A DNA stretch of 64,000 bases, taken from NCBI GenBank assembly GCA_036417435.1, contig JAZAQT010000402.1:116001-180000 (forward strand), in the 5' to 3' direction. The position numbers and the translations under genes are program-made. The stretch's first letter is position 1; every line of letters begins with the position of its first letter. This DNA is from Inia geoffrensis (taxonomy: Eukaryota; Chordata; Mammalia; Artiodactyla; Iniidae). Of the stretch, positions 34,310-47,797 are shown piece after piece. The notes beneath the pieces were generated by a model. That model had not been told where the DNA came from and ran no database searches. It saw only the letters and a list, made by a program, of their open reading frames with translations.

Positions 34310-37290
34310 TTAAGGAATGTGCCTGCTGATCCTCATACCGGCTGTTACCAATTTACAATCCCAGCAACAGCAGTAGCTGGCTTCACTTTGTGGCATGCGC
34401 ACTTGAGCGCTTAAATTTAATGTTATGAGAGGACTGCATCCAGGGAACACCTCGTCTAGCTTTCCTTTGACTCTCTAATCATGACAGATCCTGAGCATAT
34501 GGTCTTTTGAATGTGCTGTTTTCTAAAACGCGAGTTAGTACCACTGAGTTCTTGAAAGGTAACTGCCCCAGAGTCGGACCTGATTTGAATTCGTTTCAGA
34601 TTACCTAGCCCAGGATATTTCTTGAGGGCAGGGTTGTGTCTGCAAAGCCGCAGGCCGTAGGCCTTGTGGATGATAGGTGCCCTTCAGCACAGTTGGTAAT
34701 GCAGTTACGGCAGTGTACCACGAGGCGGCAGCACTACACCGTGTCCTCTCTGGTAACGTGGGGAAAGAAAGCCTTAGCGGGGGTCCCGGTGTTGGATTGG
34801 AAATGGGGAGTCGAACGTGGCTAAACACACACCCCTGGGCTTGTGTAGGCCCACCTCCTGCCCCTTAACCTGCACTGCACCACCCTAGGCGTATCGCAAG
34901 CCTTGCAAGTGGGCTATTCGAAGGGTGCCGTGGTTCGCAGGTGGGTGACTCTAATGAAGAGGTCTGGAGGTGGGAACCTGCCTAGCAGGAGCTGTGGAAA
35001 TCCGGTTTCTTCACCGCTCTTCCCTCTCAGCTGCTCCACCCTCATTTCGGTGCACCAGGCTTTGGTTACCTATAGGAGGGCTACGTTGGATCGGGAGATT
35101 GTGGTACCACGCAGGGGAGAATGGGCAATAGCGGTCCGATGTGCCGCTTGTCAGGTGGCACGTCCACCTCCCTTGTTGCCTCAGCAGCAGCAGCATGCTC
35201 CGGCCGTGGGACCCAGGCCTGCCAAGCCTCCAGGTGCCTTACTGTGGTAACGACATCGCAGAGGCGTGAGGTAACAGAGTACGCATTTCTTAACCCCTTA
35301 CTTGCCTTGTCATTGTACAGTACTTTTCCCTTTCAGCCTCGTTCATATACAATGTTGCGTCTGTTTGAGTTCTACAGCCACTTGATGAAATTAAACACGT
35401 AGCTATACCCTTAGGGTTTCGGATTCTTTGCACTCCTCCTTTATCGAGGAATGTTTTGTAGCGTTCCATGTGCTTTCGGGTGAGTCGCCCTTGATGAGCA
35501 CTTTTTGATACGTTAAATGTGTTTCTGTTAATCCCAATGTCCTAATTCACCCTTCCCCGGTCTCCAATCTCCCCCTGTGAGAACTCCTCGCTTCTTTCTT
35601 CCCTTTGTGAACCTGTGTTTCCTTTCTGCACTAGCTTCCTTTGTATCCCTATGTAGACTGCACACATAAGTGATATCCGGGGATATGTGTCTTGCTGCCT
35701 CTAAGTGACCAGAATTAGTGAGAACATCTAGTGCTCCTCCCATGCTGGTGCAAATACTATGAGTTCATTTTGTTCTGTGGCTGAGTGGTGGTCGAGGGTG
35801 TGCAGGTTGCGGAACATCTTTCTCCCTTCACCCCTCGCTCAACAGTTCGTCCGTTTGTATGTCTTGGCTGTGGTCAAGGGTACCACAACGACTGCTGGGG
35901 TGCAAGTGCTTCCTTCCAATGATGCTAGTCTCTGGTTATACGGCCTGCAGCGGGGTTGCCGAATCTGGTGGTACCTCCAGTGTTTATTTTGGTAAGGAAG
36001 GAGCCTACTGATCCTCATTCCGGCTGTTACCAATTTACAATCCCACCAACAGCAATAGCTGGCTTCACTTTGCGGCATGCCCTCTTGAGCACTTAAAATT
36101 TTCGGGTATGAGAGGACTGCATCCAGGGAACACCTCGTCTAGCTTTCTTTTCACTCTCTAATCATGACAGATCCTGAGCATATGTTCTTTTGAATGTGCT
36201 GTTTTCTAAAACCCGAGTTAGTACCACTGAGTTCTTGAAAGGTTCCTGCCCCAGTGTCGGGCCTGATTTGAATTCGTTTCAGATTACCTAGCCCAGGATA
36301 TTTCTTGAGGGCAGGGTTGTGTCTGCAAAGCCGCAGGCCGTAGGCCTTGTGGATGATAGGTGCCCTTCAGCATATTTGGTAAGGTTGTTACTGCAGTGTG
36401 CCACGAGGCGGCAGCACTACTCCGTGTCCTCTCTGGTAACGGGGAAAAAAACCTTAGCGGGGGTCCCGGTGTTGGATTGGAAATGGGGAGTCGAACGTGG
36501 CTAAACACACACCCCTGGGCTTTTGTCGGCTCACCTGCTGCCCCTTAACCTGCACTGCCCCACCGCAGTCATATCGCAAGCATTGCAAGTGGGCTACTCA
36601 AAGGGTGCCGTGGTTCGCAGGTGGGGCGACTCTAATGAAGTGGGCTGGAGGTGGGAACTTACCTAGCAGGAACTATGGCGATCCGGTTTCTTCACAGCCC
36701 TTCCCTCTCAGCTGTCCCACCATCATTTGGGTGCACCAGGCTGTGCTTACCTGTAGGAGGGCCATGTTGGATCGGGAGATTGTGAGACAACGCAGGGGAG
36801 AACAGTAACAGCAACCTCCAGCTGTGGGACACAGGCCTGCTGATGCTCCAGGGGTCTGACCCCAGCCGACGTCACAGAGGCCTGAGGTAAGAAAGTTCAC
36901 ATTTCTCAACCGCTTACTTGTCTTATCATTGAACAGTTCTTTTCTCTTTCAGCATAGTGTATATACAATGCTGTATCTCTTTGATTTCTACAGCTACTTG
37001 ATGCCATTATAAACGTAGCTGTAACTGTAGGGTTTCGGATTCTTTACGCTGTTAGTTTATCGAGGAATATTTTGTAGCCTCCCATGTTCTTTCGGGTGTG
37101 TGGCCCATGATGAGCACTTTTTGATGGGTTAAGTGTGTTTCTGTTAATCCCAATCTCCTACTTCGCCCTTCCCCAGTCTGCAATTTCCCCCTATGGGAAC
37201 TCCTCGCTTGTTTCTTCCCTTTGTGAACCTGTGTTTCCTTTTTTTTTTGCTAGCATCCTTTGTATCCCTATTTAGACTGCACACATAAGT
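34310..37290 (+). repeat. About 3-kb block, copy 1 of 2 (offset 9,899)
   Basis: Matches 44209-47189 at a constant offset of 9,899 bp (three dimers). Shared private variants include ggcatgcgcacttgagcgc, ggtaatgcagttacggcag, an extra cag in the L-type cagcagcagcatgctcc run, and gtgagacaacgcagggg. The boundaries are approximate. Confidence 0.82.
34597..36279 (+). repeat. Chimeric monomer, S-type start and L-type body
   Basis: Begins with S-like sequence (gccgcaggccgtagg, ctacaccgtgtcctctctgg) and becomes L-type from about 34835 (cttgtgtaggcccacctcc onward). At 1683 bp it is slightly longer than other L monomers, partly from one extra cag. It is duplicated at 44496-46178. Confidence 0.7.
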
Positions 37291-38026
37291 GATATCCGGG
37301 GATATGTGTCTTGCTGCCTCTAAGTGACCAGAATTAGTGAGATCATCTAGTGATCCACGCATGCTGCTGCAAAGAATATGGGCTCATTTTGTTCTGTGGC
37401 TGAGTGGTAGTCGAGGGTGTGTAGGTAGTGGAACATCTTTCTCCCTTCACCCCTCGCTCGGCAGTTCGTTCGTTTGTATGTCTTGGCTGTGGTCCAGTGT
37501 ACCACAACGACTGCTGGGGTGCGAGTGCTTCCTTCCAATGATGCTAGTCTCTGGTTATATGACCTGCAGCGGGGTTGCCGAATCTCGTGGTACCTTCAGT
37601 GTTTAGTTTGGTAAGGAATGTGCCTGCTGATCCTCATACCGGCTGTTACCATTTTACAATACCAGCAACAGCAGTAGCTGGCTTCACTTTGTGGCATGCC
37701 CTCTTGAGCGCTTAAAATTTTAGGTTATGAGAGGACTGAAGCCAGGGAACACCTCGTCTAGCTTTCTTTTCACTCTCCAATCATGAGAGATGTGGAGCAT
37801 CTTTTCATTTGAATGTGCTGTTTTCTAAAACGTGGATGAGTACCACTGAGGTCTTGAAATGTTTCTGCCTGAGAGTCGGGCCTGATTTGGATTCATTTCA
37901 GATTACCTAGCCCAGGAAGTTTCTTGAGGGCAGGGTTGTGTCTGCAAAGTGGCAGGCTCTAGGCCTTGTGAACGGTAGGCGCCTTTCAGCACAGTTGGTA
38001 AGGTTGTTACGGCAGTGTGTCACAAG

Positions 38027-40866
38027 GCGACAGCACAACTCTGGGTGGTCTCTTGTAACTTGGGGAAATAAAACTTTGGCCGGGATCCCGGTGTTGGATT
38101 GGAAATGGGGAGTCGAACGTGGCTAAACACACACCCCTGGGCTTGTGTAGGCCCACCTCCTGCCCCTTAACCTGCACTGCACCACCGCAGGCGTATCGCA
38201 AGCCTTGCAAGTGGGCTATACGGAGGGTGCCGTGGTTCGCAGGTGCGTGACTCTAAAGAAGAGGTCTGGAGGTGAGAACCTGCCTAACAGGAGCTGTGGT
38301 AATCCGGTTTCTTCACCGCTCTTCCCTCTCAGCTGCTCCACCCTCATTTGTGTACCAGGCTTTGGTTACCTATAGGAGGGCCACGTTGGATCGGGAGATT
38401 GTGGTACCACGCAGGGGAGAATGGGCAATAGCGGTCCGATGTGTCGCTTGTCAGGTGGCACGTCCTCCTCCCTTGTTGCCTCAGCAGCAGCATGCTCCGG
38501 CCGTGGGACCCAGGCCTGCCAAGCCTCCAGGTGCCTTACTGTGGTAACGACATCACAGAGGCGTGAGGTAACAGAGTACGCATTTCTTAACCCCTTACTT
38601 GCCTTGTCATTGTACAGTACTTTTCCCTTTCAGCCTCGTTCATATACAATGTTGCGTCTGTTTGACTTCTACAGCCACTTGATGAAATTAAACACGTAGC
38701 TATACCCTTAGGGTTTCGGATCCTTTGCACTCCTCCTTTATCGAGGAATGTTTTGTAGCGTTCCATGTGCTTTCGGGTGAGTCGCCCTTGATGAGCACTT
38801 TTTGATACGTTAAATGTGTTTCTGTTAATCCCAATGTCCTAATTCACCCTTCCCCGGTCTCCAATCTCCCCCTGTGAGAACTCCTCGCTTCTTTCTTCCC
38901 TTTGTGAACCTGTGTTTCCTTTCTGCACTAGCTTCCTTTGTATCCCTATGTAGACTGCACACATAAGTGATATCCGGGGATATGTGTCTTGCTGCCTCTA
39001 AGTGACCAGAATTAGTGAGAACATCTAGTGCTCCTCCCATGCTGGTGCAAATACTATGAGTTCATTTTGTTCTGTGGCTGAGTGGTGGTCGAGGGTGTGC
39101 AGGTTGCGGAACATCTTTCTCCCTTCACCCCTCGCTCAACAGTTCGTCCGTTTGTATGTCTTGGCTGTGGTCAAGGGTACCACAACGACTGCTGGGGTGC
39201 AAGTGCTTCCTTCCAATGATGCTAGTCTCTGGTTATACGGCCTGCAGCGGGGTTGCCGAATCTGGTGGTACCTCCAGTGTTTATTTTGGTAAGGAAGGAG
39301 CCTACTGATCCTCATTCCGGCTGTTACCAATTTACAATCCCACCAACAGCAATAGCTGGCTTCACTTTGCGGCATGCCCTCTTGAGCACTTAAAATTTTC
39401 GGGTATGAGAGGACTGCATCCAGGGAACACCTCGTCTAGCTTTCTTTTCACTCTCTAATCATGACAGATCCTGAGCATATGTTCTTTTGAATGTGCTGTT
39501 TTCTAAAACCCGAGTTAGTACCACTGAGTTCTTGAAAGGTTCCTGCCCCAGTGTCGGGCCTGATTTGAATTCGTTTCAGATTACCTAGCCCAGGATATTT
39601 CTTGAGGGCAGGGTTGTGTCTGCAAAGCCGCAGGCCGTAGGCCTTGTGGATGATAGGTGCCCTTCAGCATATTTGGTAAGGTTGTTACTGCAGTGTGCCA
39701 CGAGGCGGCAGCACTACTCCGTGTCCTCTCTGGTAACGGGGAAAAAAACCTTAGCGGGGGTCCCGGTGTTGGATTGGAAATGGGGAGTCGAACGTGGCTA
39801 AACACACACCCCTGGGCTTTTGTCGGCTCACCTGCTGCCCCTTAACCTGCACTGCCCCACCGCAGTCATATCGCAAGCCTTGCAAGTGGGCTACTCAAAG
39901 GGTGCCGTGGTTCGCAGGTGGGGCGACTCTAATGAAGTGGGCTGGAGGTGGGAACTTACCTAGCAGGAGCTATGGCGATCCGGTTTCTTCACAGCCCTTC
40001 CCTCTCAGCTGTCCCACCATCATTTGGGTGCACCAGGCTGTGCTTACCTGTAGGAGGGCCATGTTGGATCGGGAGATTGTGGGACCACGCAGGGGACAAC
40101 AGTAGCAGCACCCTCCAGCTGAGGGACACAGGCCTGCTGAGGCTCCAGGGGTCTGAAACCAGCCGACGTCACAGTGGCCTGAGGTAAGAAAGTGCGGATT
40201 TCTTAACCGCTTACTTGCCTTATCATTGAACAGTCCTTTTCTCTTTCAGCATAGTTTATATACAATGCTGTATCTCTTTGATTTCTACAGCCACTTGATG
40301 CAATTATAAACGTAGCTGTACCTGTAGGGTTTCGGATTCTTTACCCTGTTAGTTTATCGAGGAATATTTTGTAGCCTCCCATGTTCTTTCGGGTGTGTCG
40401 CCCATGATGAGCACTTTTTGATAGGTTAAGTGTGTTTCTGTTAATCCCAATCTCCTACTTCACCCTTCCCCGGTCTGAAGTTTCACCCTGTGGGAACTCC
40501 TCGCTTGTTTCTTCCCTTTGTGAACCTGTGTTTCCTTTTTTTTTACTAGCATCCTTTGTATCCCTATTTAGACTGCACACATAAGTGATATACGGGGATA
40601 TGTGTCTTGCTGCCTCTAAGTGACCAGAATTAGTGAGATCATCTAGTGATCCACGCATGCTGCTGCAAAGAATATGGGCTCATTTTGTTCTGTGGCTGAG
40701 TGGTAGTCGAGGGTGTGTAGGTAGTGGAACATCTTTCTCCCTTCACCCCTCGCTCGGCAGTTCGTTCGTTTGTATGTCTTGGCTGTGGTCCAGTGTACCA
40801 CAACGACTGCTGGGGTGCGAGTGCTTCCTTCCAATGATGCTAGTCTCTGGTTATATGACCTGCAGC
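38027..40866 (+). repeat. Partner of block 1-2840 (offset 38,026)
   Basis: Near-identical to the first 2.8 kb of the window, including the private ctctaaagaagagg variant at about 38253. It shows that array segments nine dimers apart have recently exchanged sequence or been duplicated. Confidence 0.8.
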
Positions 40867-42874
40867 GTGGTTGCCGAATCTCGTGGTACCTTCAGTGTTC
40901 AGTTTGTTAAGGAATGTGCCTGCTGATCCTCATACCGGCTGTTACAAATTTACAATCCAAGCAACAGCAGTAGCTGTCTTCACTTTGTGGCATGCCCTCT
41001 TGAGCGCTTAAAATTTAAGGTTATGAGAGGACTGAAGCCAGGGAACACCTCGTCTAGCTTTCTTTTCACTCTCCAATCATGAGACATCTGGAGCATCTTT
41101 TCATTTGAATGTGCTGTTTTCTAAAACGCGGGTGAGTACCACTGAGGTCTTGAAAGTTTTCTGGCTGAGAGTCGGGCCTGATTTGGATTCATTTCAGATT
41201 ACCTAGCCCAGGATATTTCTTGAGGGCAGGGTTGTGTCTGCAAAGTGGCAGGCTCTAGGCCTTGTGAACGGTAGGCGCCTTTCAGCACAGTTGGTAAGGT
41301 TGTTACGGCAGTGTGCCACAAGGCGACAGCATTACTCTGGATCGTCTCTTGTAACTTGGGGAAAAAAAACTTTAGCTGGGATCCCGGTGTTGGATTGGAA
41401 ATGGGGAGTCGTACGTGGCTAAACACACACCCCTGGGCTTGTGTAGGCCCACCTCTTGCCCCTTAACCTGCACTGCACCACGCTAGGCGAATCGCAAGCC
41501 TTGCAAGTGGGCTATTCGGAGGGTGCCGTGGTTCGCAGGTGGGTGACTCTAATGAAGAGGTCAGGAGGTGGGAACCTGCCTAGCAGGAGCTGTGGAAATC
41601 CGGTTTCTTCACCGCTCTTCCCTCTCAGCTGCTCCACCCTCATTTCGGTGCACCAGGCTTTGGTTACCTATAGGAGGGCCACGTTGGATCGGGAGATTGT
41701 GGTACAACGCAGGGGAGAATGGGCAATAGCGGTCCGATGTGCCGCTTGGCAGGTGGCACGTCCTCCTCCCTTGTTGCCTCAGCAGCAGCATGCTCCGGCC
41801 TTGGGACCCAGGCCTGCCAAGCCTCCAGGTGCCTTACCGTGGTAACGACATCACAGAGGCGTGAGGTAACAGAGTACGCATTTCTTAACCCCTTACTTGC
41901 CTTCTCATTGTACAGTACTTTTCCCTTTCAGCCTCGTTCATATACAATGTTGCGTCTGTTTGACTTCTACAGCCACTTGATGAAATTAAACATGTAGCTA
42001 TACCCTTAGGGTTTCGGATTCTTTGCACTCCTCCTTTATCGAGGAATGTTTTGTAGCGTTCCATGTGCTTTCGGGTGAGTCGCCCTTGATGAGCACTTTT
42101 TGATACGTTAAATGTGTTTCTGTTAATCCCAATGTCCTAATTCACCCTTCCCCGGTCTCCAATCTCCCCCTGTGAGAACTCCTCGCTTCTTTCTTCCCTT
42201 TATGAACCTGTTTTTCCTTTCTGCACTAGCTTCCTTTGTATCCCTATGTAGACTGCACACATAAGTGATATCCGGGGATATGTGTCTTGCTGCCTCTAAG
42301 TGACCAGAATTAGTGAGAACATCTAGTGCTCCTCCCATGCTGGTGCAAATACTATGAGTTCATTTTGTTCTGTGGCTGAGTGGTGGTCGAGGGTGTGCAG
42401 GTTGCGGAACATCTTTCTCCCTTCACCCCTCGCTCAACAGTTCGTACGTTTGTATGTCTTGGCTGTGGTCCAGGGTACCACAACGACTGCTGGGGTGCAA
42501 GTGCTTCCTTCCAATGATGCTAGTCTCTGGTTATACGGCCTGCAGCGGGGTTGCCGAATCTGGTGATACCTCCAGTGTTTATTTTGGTAAGGAAGGAGCC
42601 TACTGATCCTCATACCGGCTGTTACCATTTTACAATCCCAGCAACAGCAGTAGCTGGCTTCACTTTGTGGCATACCCTCTTGAGAGCTTAAAATTTAAGG
42701 TTATGAGAGGACTGCATCCAGGGGACACCTCGTCTAGCTTTCCTTTCACTCTCTAATCATGACAGATCCTGAGCATATGTTCTTTTGAATGTGCTGTTTT
42801 GTAAAACGCGAGTTAGTACCACTGAGTTCTTGAAAGGTTCCTGCCCCAGAGTCGGACCTGATTTGAATACGTTT

Positions 42875-44495
42875 CAGGTTACCTAGCCCAGGATATTTCT
42901 TTAGGGCAGGGTTGTGTCTGCAAAGCCGCAGGCCGTAGGCCTTGTGGATGATAGGTGCCCTTCAGCACAGTTGGTAAGCTTGTTACGGCAGTGTGCCACG
43001 AGGCGGCAGCACTACTCCGTGTCCTCTCTGGTAACGTGGGGAAAGAAAGCCTTAGCGGGGGTCCCGGTGTTGGATTGGAAATGAGGAGTCAAACGTGGCT
43101 AAACACACACCCCTGGGCTTTTGTCGGCTCACCTCCTGACCCTTAACCTGCACTGCCCCACCCCAGTCATATCGCAAGCCTTGCAAGTGGGCTACTCAAA
43201 GGGTGCCGTGGTTCGCAGGTGGGACGTCTCTAATGAAGTGGGCTGGAGGGGGGAACTTACCTAGCAGCAATTGTGGCGATCCGGTATCTTCACAGCCCTT
43301 CCCTCTCAGCTGTCCCACCATCATTTGGGTGCACCAGGCTTTGGTTACCTGTAGGAGGGGCACGTTGGATCGGGAGATTGTGGTACCACGCAGGGGACAA
43401 CAGTCGCAGCAACCTCCAGCTGCGGGACACAGGCCTGCTGAGGCTCCAGGGGTCTGACACCAGCCGACGTCACAGAGGCCTGAGGTAAGAAAGTGCGCAT
43501 TTCTTAACCGCTTACTTGCCTTATCATTGAACAGTCCTTTTCTCTTTCAGCATACTGTATATACAATGCTGTATCTCTATGATTTCTACAGCCACATCAT
43601 GCCATTATAATCGTAGCTGTACCTGTAGAGTTTCGGATTCTTTACGCTGTTAGTTTATCGAGGAATATTTTGTAGCCTCCCATGTTCTTTCGGGTGTGTA
43701 GCCCATGATGAGCAGTTTTTGATAGCTTAAGTGTGTTTCTGTTAATCCCAATCTCCTACTTCACCCTTCCCCGGTTTGAAGTTTCACCCTGTGGGAACTC
43801 CTCGCTTGTTTCTTCCCTTTGTGAACCTGTGTTTCCTTTTTTTTTTGCTAGCATCCTTTGTATCCTTATTTAGACTGCACACATAAGTGATATCCGGGGA
43901 TATGTGTCTTGCTGCCTCTAAGTGACCAGAATTAGTGAGATCACCTAGTGATCCACGCATGCTGCTGCAAAGAGTATGGGTTCATTTTGTTCTGTGCCTG
44001 AGTGGTAGTCGAGGGTGTGTAGGTAGTGGAACATCTTTCTCCCTTCACCCCTCGCTCGGCAGCTCGTTCGTTTGTATGTCTTGTCTGTGGTCAAGGGTAC
44101 CACAACGACTGCTGGGGTGCGAGTGCTTCCTTCCAATGATGCTAGTCTCTGGTTATATGACCTGCAGCGTGGTTGCCGAATCTCGTGGTACCTTCAGTGT
44201 TCAGTTTGGTAAGGAATGTGCCTGCTGATCCTCATACCGGCTGTTACCAATTTACAATCCCAGCAACAGCAGTAGCTGGCTTCACTTTGTGGCATGCGCA
44301 CTTGAGCGCTTAAATTTAATGTTATGAGAGGACTGCATCCAGGGAACACCTCGTCTAGCTTTCCTTTGACTCTCTAATCATGACAGATCCTGAGCATATG
44401 GTCTTTTGAATGTGCTGTTTTCTAAAACGCGAGTTAGTACCACTGAGTTCTTGAAAGGTAACTGCCCCAGAGTCGGACCTGATTTGAATTCGTTT
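42875..44495 (+). repeat. Mosaic S/L/S monomer
   Basis: Mostly S-type, but about 43343-43395 carries L-type variants (ttggttacc, attgtggtaccacgc) before returning to S-type (cagcaacctccagctgc). A short internal patch like this is best explained by gene conversion. The landmark is also altered to caggttacctag. Confidence 0.65.
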
Positions 44496-47189
44496 CAGAT
44501 TACCTAGCCCAGGATATTTCTTGAGGGCAGGGTTGTGTCTGCAAAGCCGCAGGCTGTAGGCCTTGTGGATGATAGGTGCCCTTCAGCACAGTTGGTAATG
44601 CAGTTACGGCAGTGTACCACGAGGCGGCAGCACTACACCGTGTCCTCTCTGGTAACGTGGGGAAAGAAAGCCTTAGCGGGGGTCCCGGTGTTGGATTGGA
44701 AATGGGGAGTCGAACGTGGCTAAACACACACCCCTGGGCTTGTGTAGGCCCACCTCCTGCCCCTTAACCTGCACTGCACCACCCTAGGCGTATCGCAAGC
44801 CTTGCAAGTGGGCTATTCGAAGGGTGCCGTGGTTCGCAGGTGGGTGACTCTAATGAAGAGGTCTGGAGGTGGGAACCTGCCTAGCAGGAGCTGTGGAAAT
44901 CCGGTTTCTTCACCGCTCTTCCCTCTCAGCTGCTCCACCCTCATTTCGGTGCACCAGGCTTTGGTTACCTATAGGAGGGCTACGTTGGATCGGGAGATTG
45001 TGGTACCACGCAGGGGAGAATGGGCAATAGCGGTCCGATGTGCCGCTTGTCAGGTGGCACGTCCACCTCCCTTGTTGCCTCAGCAGCAGCAGCATGCTCC
45101 GGCCGTGGGACCCAGGCCTGCCAAGCCTCCAGGTGCCTTACTGTGGTAACGACATCGCAGAGGCGTGAGGTAACAGAGTACGCATTTCTTAACCCCTTAC
45201 TTGCCTTGTCATTGTACAGTACTTTTCCCTTTCAGCCTCGTTCATATACAATGTTGCGTCTGTTTGAGTTCTACAGCCACTTGATGAAATTAAACACGTA
45301 GCTATACCCTTAGGGTTTCGGATTCTTTGCACTCCTCCTTTATCGAGGAATGTTTTGTAGCGTTCCATGTGCTTTCGGGTGAGTCGCCCTTGATGAGCAC
45401 TTTTTGATACGTTAAATGTGTTTCTGTTAATCCCAATGTCCTAATTCACCCTTCCCCGGTCTCCAATCTCCCCCTGTGAGAACTCCTCGCTTCTTTCTTC
45501 CCTTTGTGAACCTGTGCTTCCTTTCTGCACTAGCTTCCTTTGTATCCCTATGTAGACTGCACACATAAGTGATATCCGGGGATATGTGTCTTGCTGCCTC
45601 TAAGTGACCAGAATTAGTGAGAACATCTAGTGCTCCTCCCATGCTGGTGCAAATACTATGAGTTCATTTTGTTCTGTGGCTGAGTGGTGGTCGAGGGTGT
45701 GCAGGTTGCGGAACATCTTTCTCCCTTCACCCCTCGCTCAACAGTTCGTCCGTTTGTATGTCTTGGCTGTGGTCAAGGGTACCACAACGACTGCTGGGGT
45801 GCAAGTGCTTCCTTCCAATGATGCTAGTCTCTGGTTATACGGCCTGCAGCGGGGTTGCCGAATCTGGTGGTACCTCCAGTGTTTATTTTGGTAAGGAAGG
45901 AGCCTACTGATCCTCATTCCGGCTGTTACCAATTTACAATCCCACCAACAGCAATAGCTGGCTTCACTTTGCGGCATGCCCTCTTGAGCACTTAAAATTT
46001 TCGGGTATGAGAGGACTGCATCCAGGGAACACCTCGTCTAGCTTTCTTTTCACTCTCTAATCATGACAGATCCTGAGCATATGTTCTTTTGAATGTGCTG
46101 TTTTCTAAAACCCGAGTTAGTACCACTGAGTTCTTGAAAGGTTCCTGCCCCAGTGTCGGGCCTGATTTGAATTCGTTTCAGATTACCTAGCCCAGGATAT
46201 TTCTTGAGGGCAGGGTTGTGTCTGCAAAGCCGCAGGCCGTAGGCCTTGTGGATGATAGGTGCCCTTCAGCATATTTGGTAAGGTTGTTACTGCAGTGTGC
46301 CACGAGGCGGCAGCACTACTCCGTGTCCTCTCTGGTAACGGGGAAAAAAACCTTAGCGGGGGTCCCGGTGTTGGATTGGAAATGGGGAGTCGAACGTGGC
46401 TAAACACACACCCCTGGGCTTTTGTCGGCTCACCTGCTGCCCCTTAACCTGCACTGCCCCACCGCAGTCATATCGCAAGCATTGCAAGTGGGCTACTCAA
46501 AGGGTGCCGTGGTTCGCAGGTGGGGCGACTCTAATGAAGTGGGCTGGAGGTGGGAACTTACCTAGCAGGAACTATGGCGATCCGGTTTCTTCACAGCCCT
46601 TCCCTCTCAGCTGTCCCACCATCATTTGGGTGCACCAGGCTGTGCTTACCTGTAGGAGGGCCATGTTGGATCGGGAGATTGTGAGACAACGCAGGGGAGA
46701 ACAGTAACAGCAACCTCCAGCTGTGGGACACAGGCCTGCTGATGCTCCAGGGGTCTGACCCCAGCCGACGTCACAGAGGCCTGAGGTAAGAAAGTTCACA
46801 TTTCTCAACCGCTTACTTGTCTTATCATTGAACAGTTCTTTTCTCTTTCAGCATAGTGTATATACAATGCTGTATCTCTTTGATTTCTACAGCTACTTGA
46901 TGCCATTATAAACGTAGCTGTAACTGTAGGGTTTCGGATTCTTTACGCTGTTAGTTTATCGAGGAATATTTTGTAGCCTCCCATGTTCTTTCGGGTGTGT
47001 GGCCCATGATGAGCACTTTTTGATGGGTTAAGTGTGTTTCTGTTAATCCCAATCTCCTACTTCGCCCTTCCCCAGTCTGCAATTTCCCCCTATGGGAACT
47101 CCTCGCTTGTTTCTTCCCTTTGTGAACCTGTGTTTCCTTTTTTTTTTGCTAGCATCCTTTGTATCCCTATTTAGACTGCACACATAAGT
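44209..47189 (+). repeat. About 3-kb block, copy 2 of 2 (offset 9,899)
   Basis: Partner of 34310-37290. Differences accumulate again after about 47190 (ccggagatatg for ccggggatatg, then atgctgatgcaaagagtatagg). Confidence 0.82.
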
Positions 47190-47797
47190 GATATCCGGAG
47201 ATATGTGTCTTGCTGCCTCTAAGTGACCAGAATTAGTGAGATCATCTAGTGATCCACGCATGCTGATGCAAAGAGTATAGGTTCATTTTGTTCTGTGGCT
47301 GAGTGGTAGTCGAGGGTGTGTAGGTAGTGGAACATCTTTCTCCCTTCACCCCTCGCTCGGCAGTTCGTTCGTTTGTATGTCTTGGCTGTGGTCCAGTGTA
47401 CCACAACGACTGCTGGGGTGCGAGTGCTTCCTTCCAATGATGCTAGTCTGTGGTTATATGACCTGCAGCGTGGTTGCCGAATCTCGTGGTACCTTCAGTG
47501 TTCAGTTTGGTAAGGAATGTGCCTGCTGATCCTCATACCTGCTGTTACCAATTTACAATCCCACTAACAGTAATAGCTGGCTTCACTTTGCGGCATGCCC
47601 TCTTGAGCACTTAAAATTTTCGGGTATGAGAGGACTGCATCCAGGGAACACCTCGTCTAGCTTTCTTTTCACTCTCTAATCATGACAGATCCTGAGCATA
47701 TGTTCTTTTGAATGTGCTGTTTTCTAAAACGCGAGTTAGTACCACTGAGTTCTTGAAAGGTTCCTGCCCCAGAGTCAGGCCTGATATGAATTCGTTT

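Larger units (their letters stand above)
25597..34360 (+). repeat. 13,187-bp super-repeat, copy 2, part right of L1
   Basis: Matches 4057-12820 at a constant offset of 21,540 bp. Substitutions I could see by eye include positions near 26590, 29960, 30380, 30657, 30865, 30886, 30998, 32534, 33003, 33274 and 33430. That is about a dozen in 8.76 kb, far fewer than between neighbouring monomers of the same type. The match ends between about 34350 and 34400, where the sequence switches to the block shared with 44.2-47.2 kb. Confidence 0.88.
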
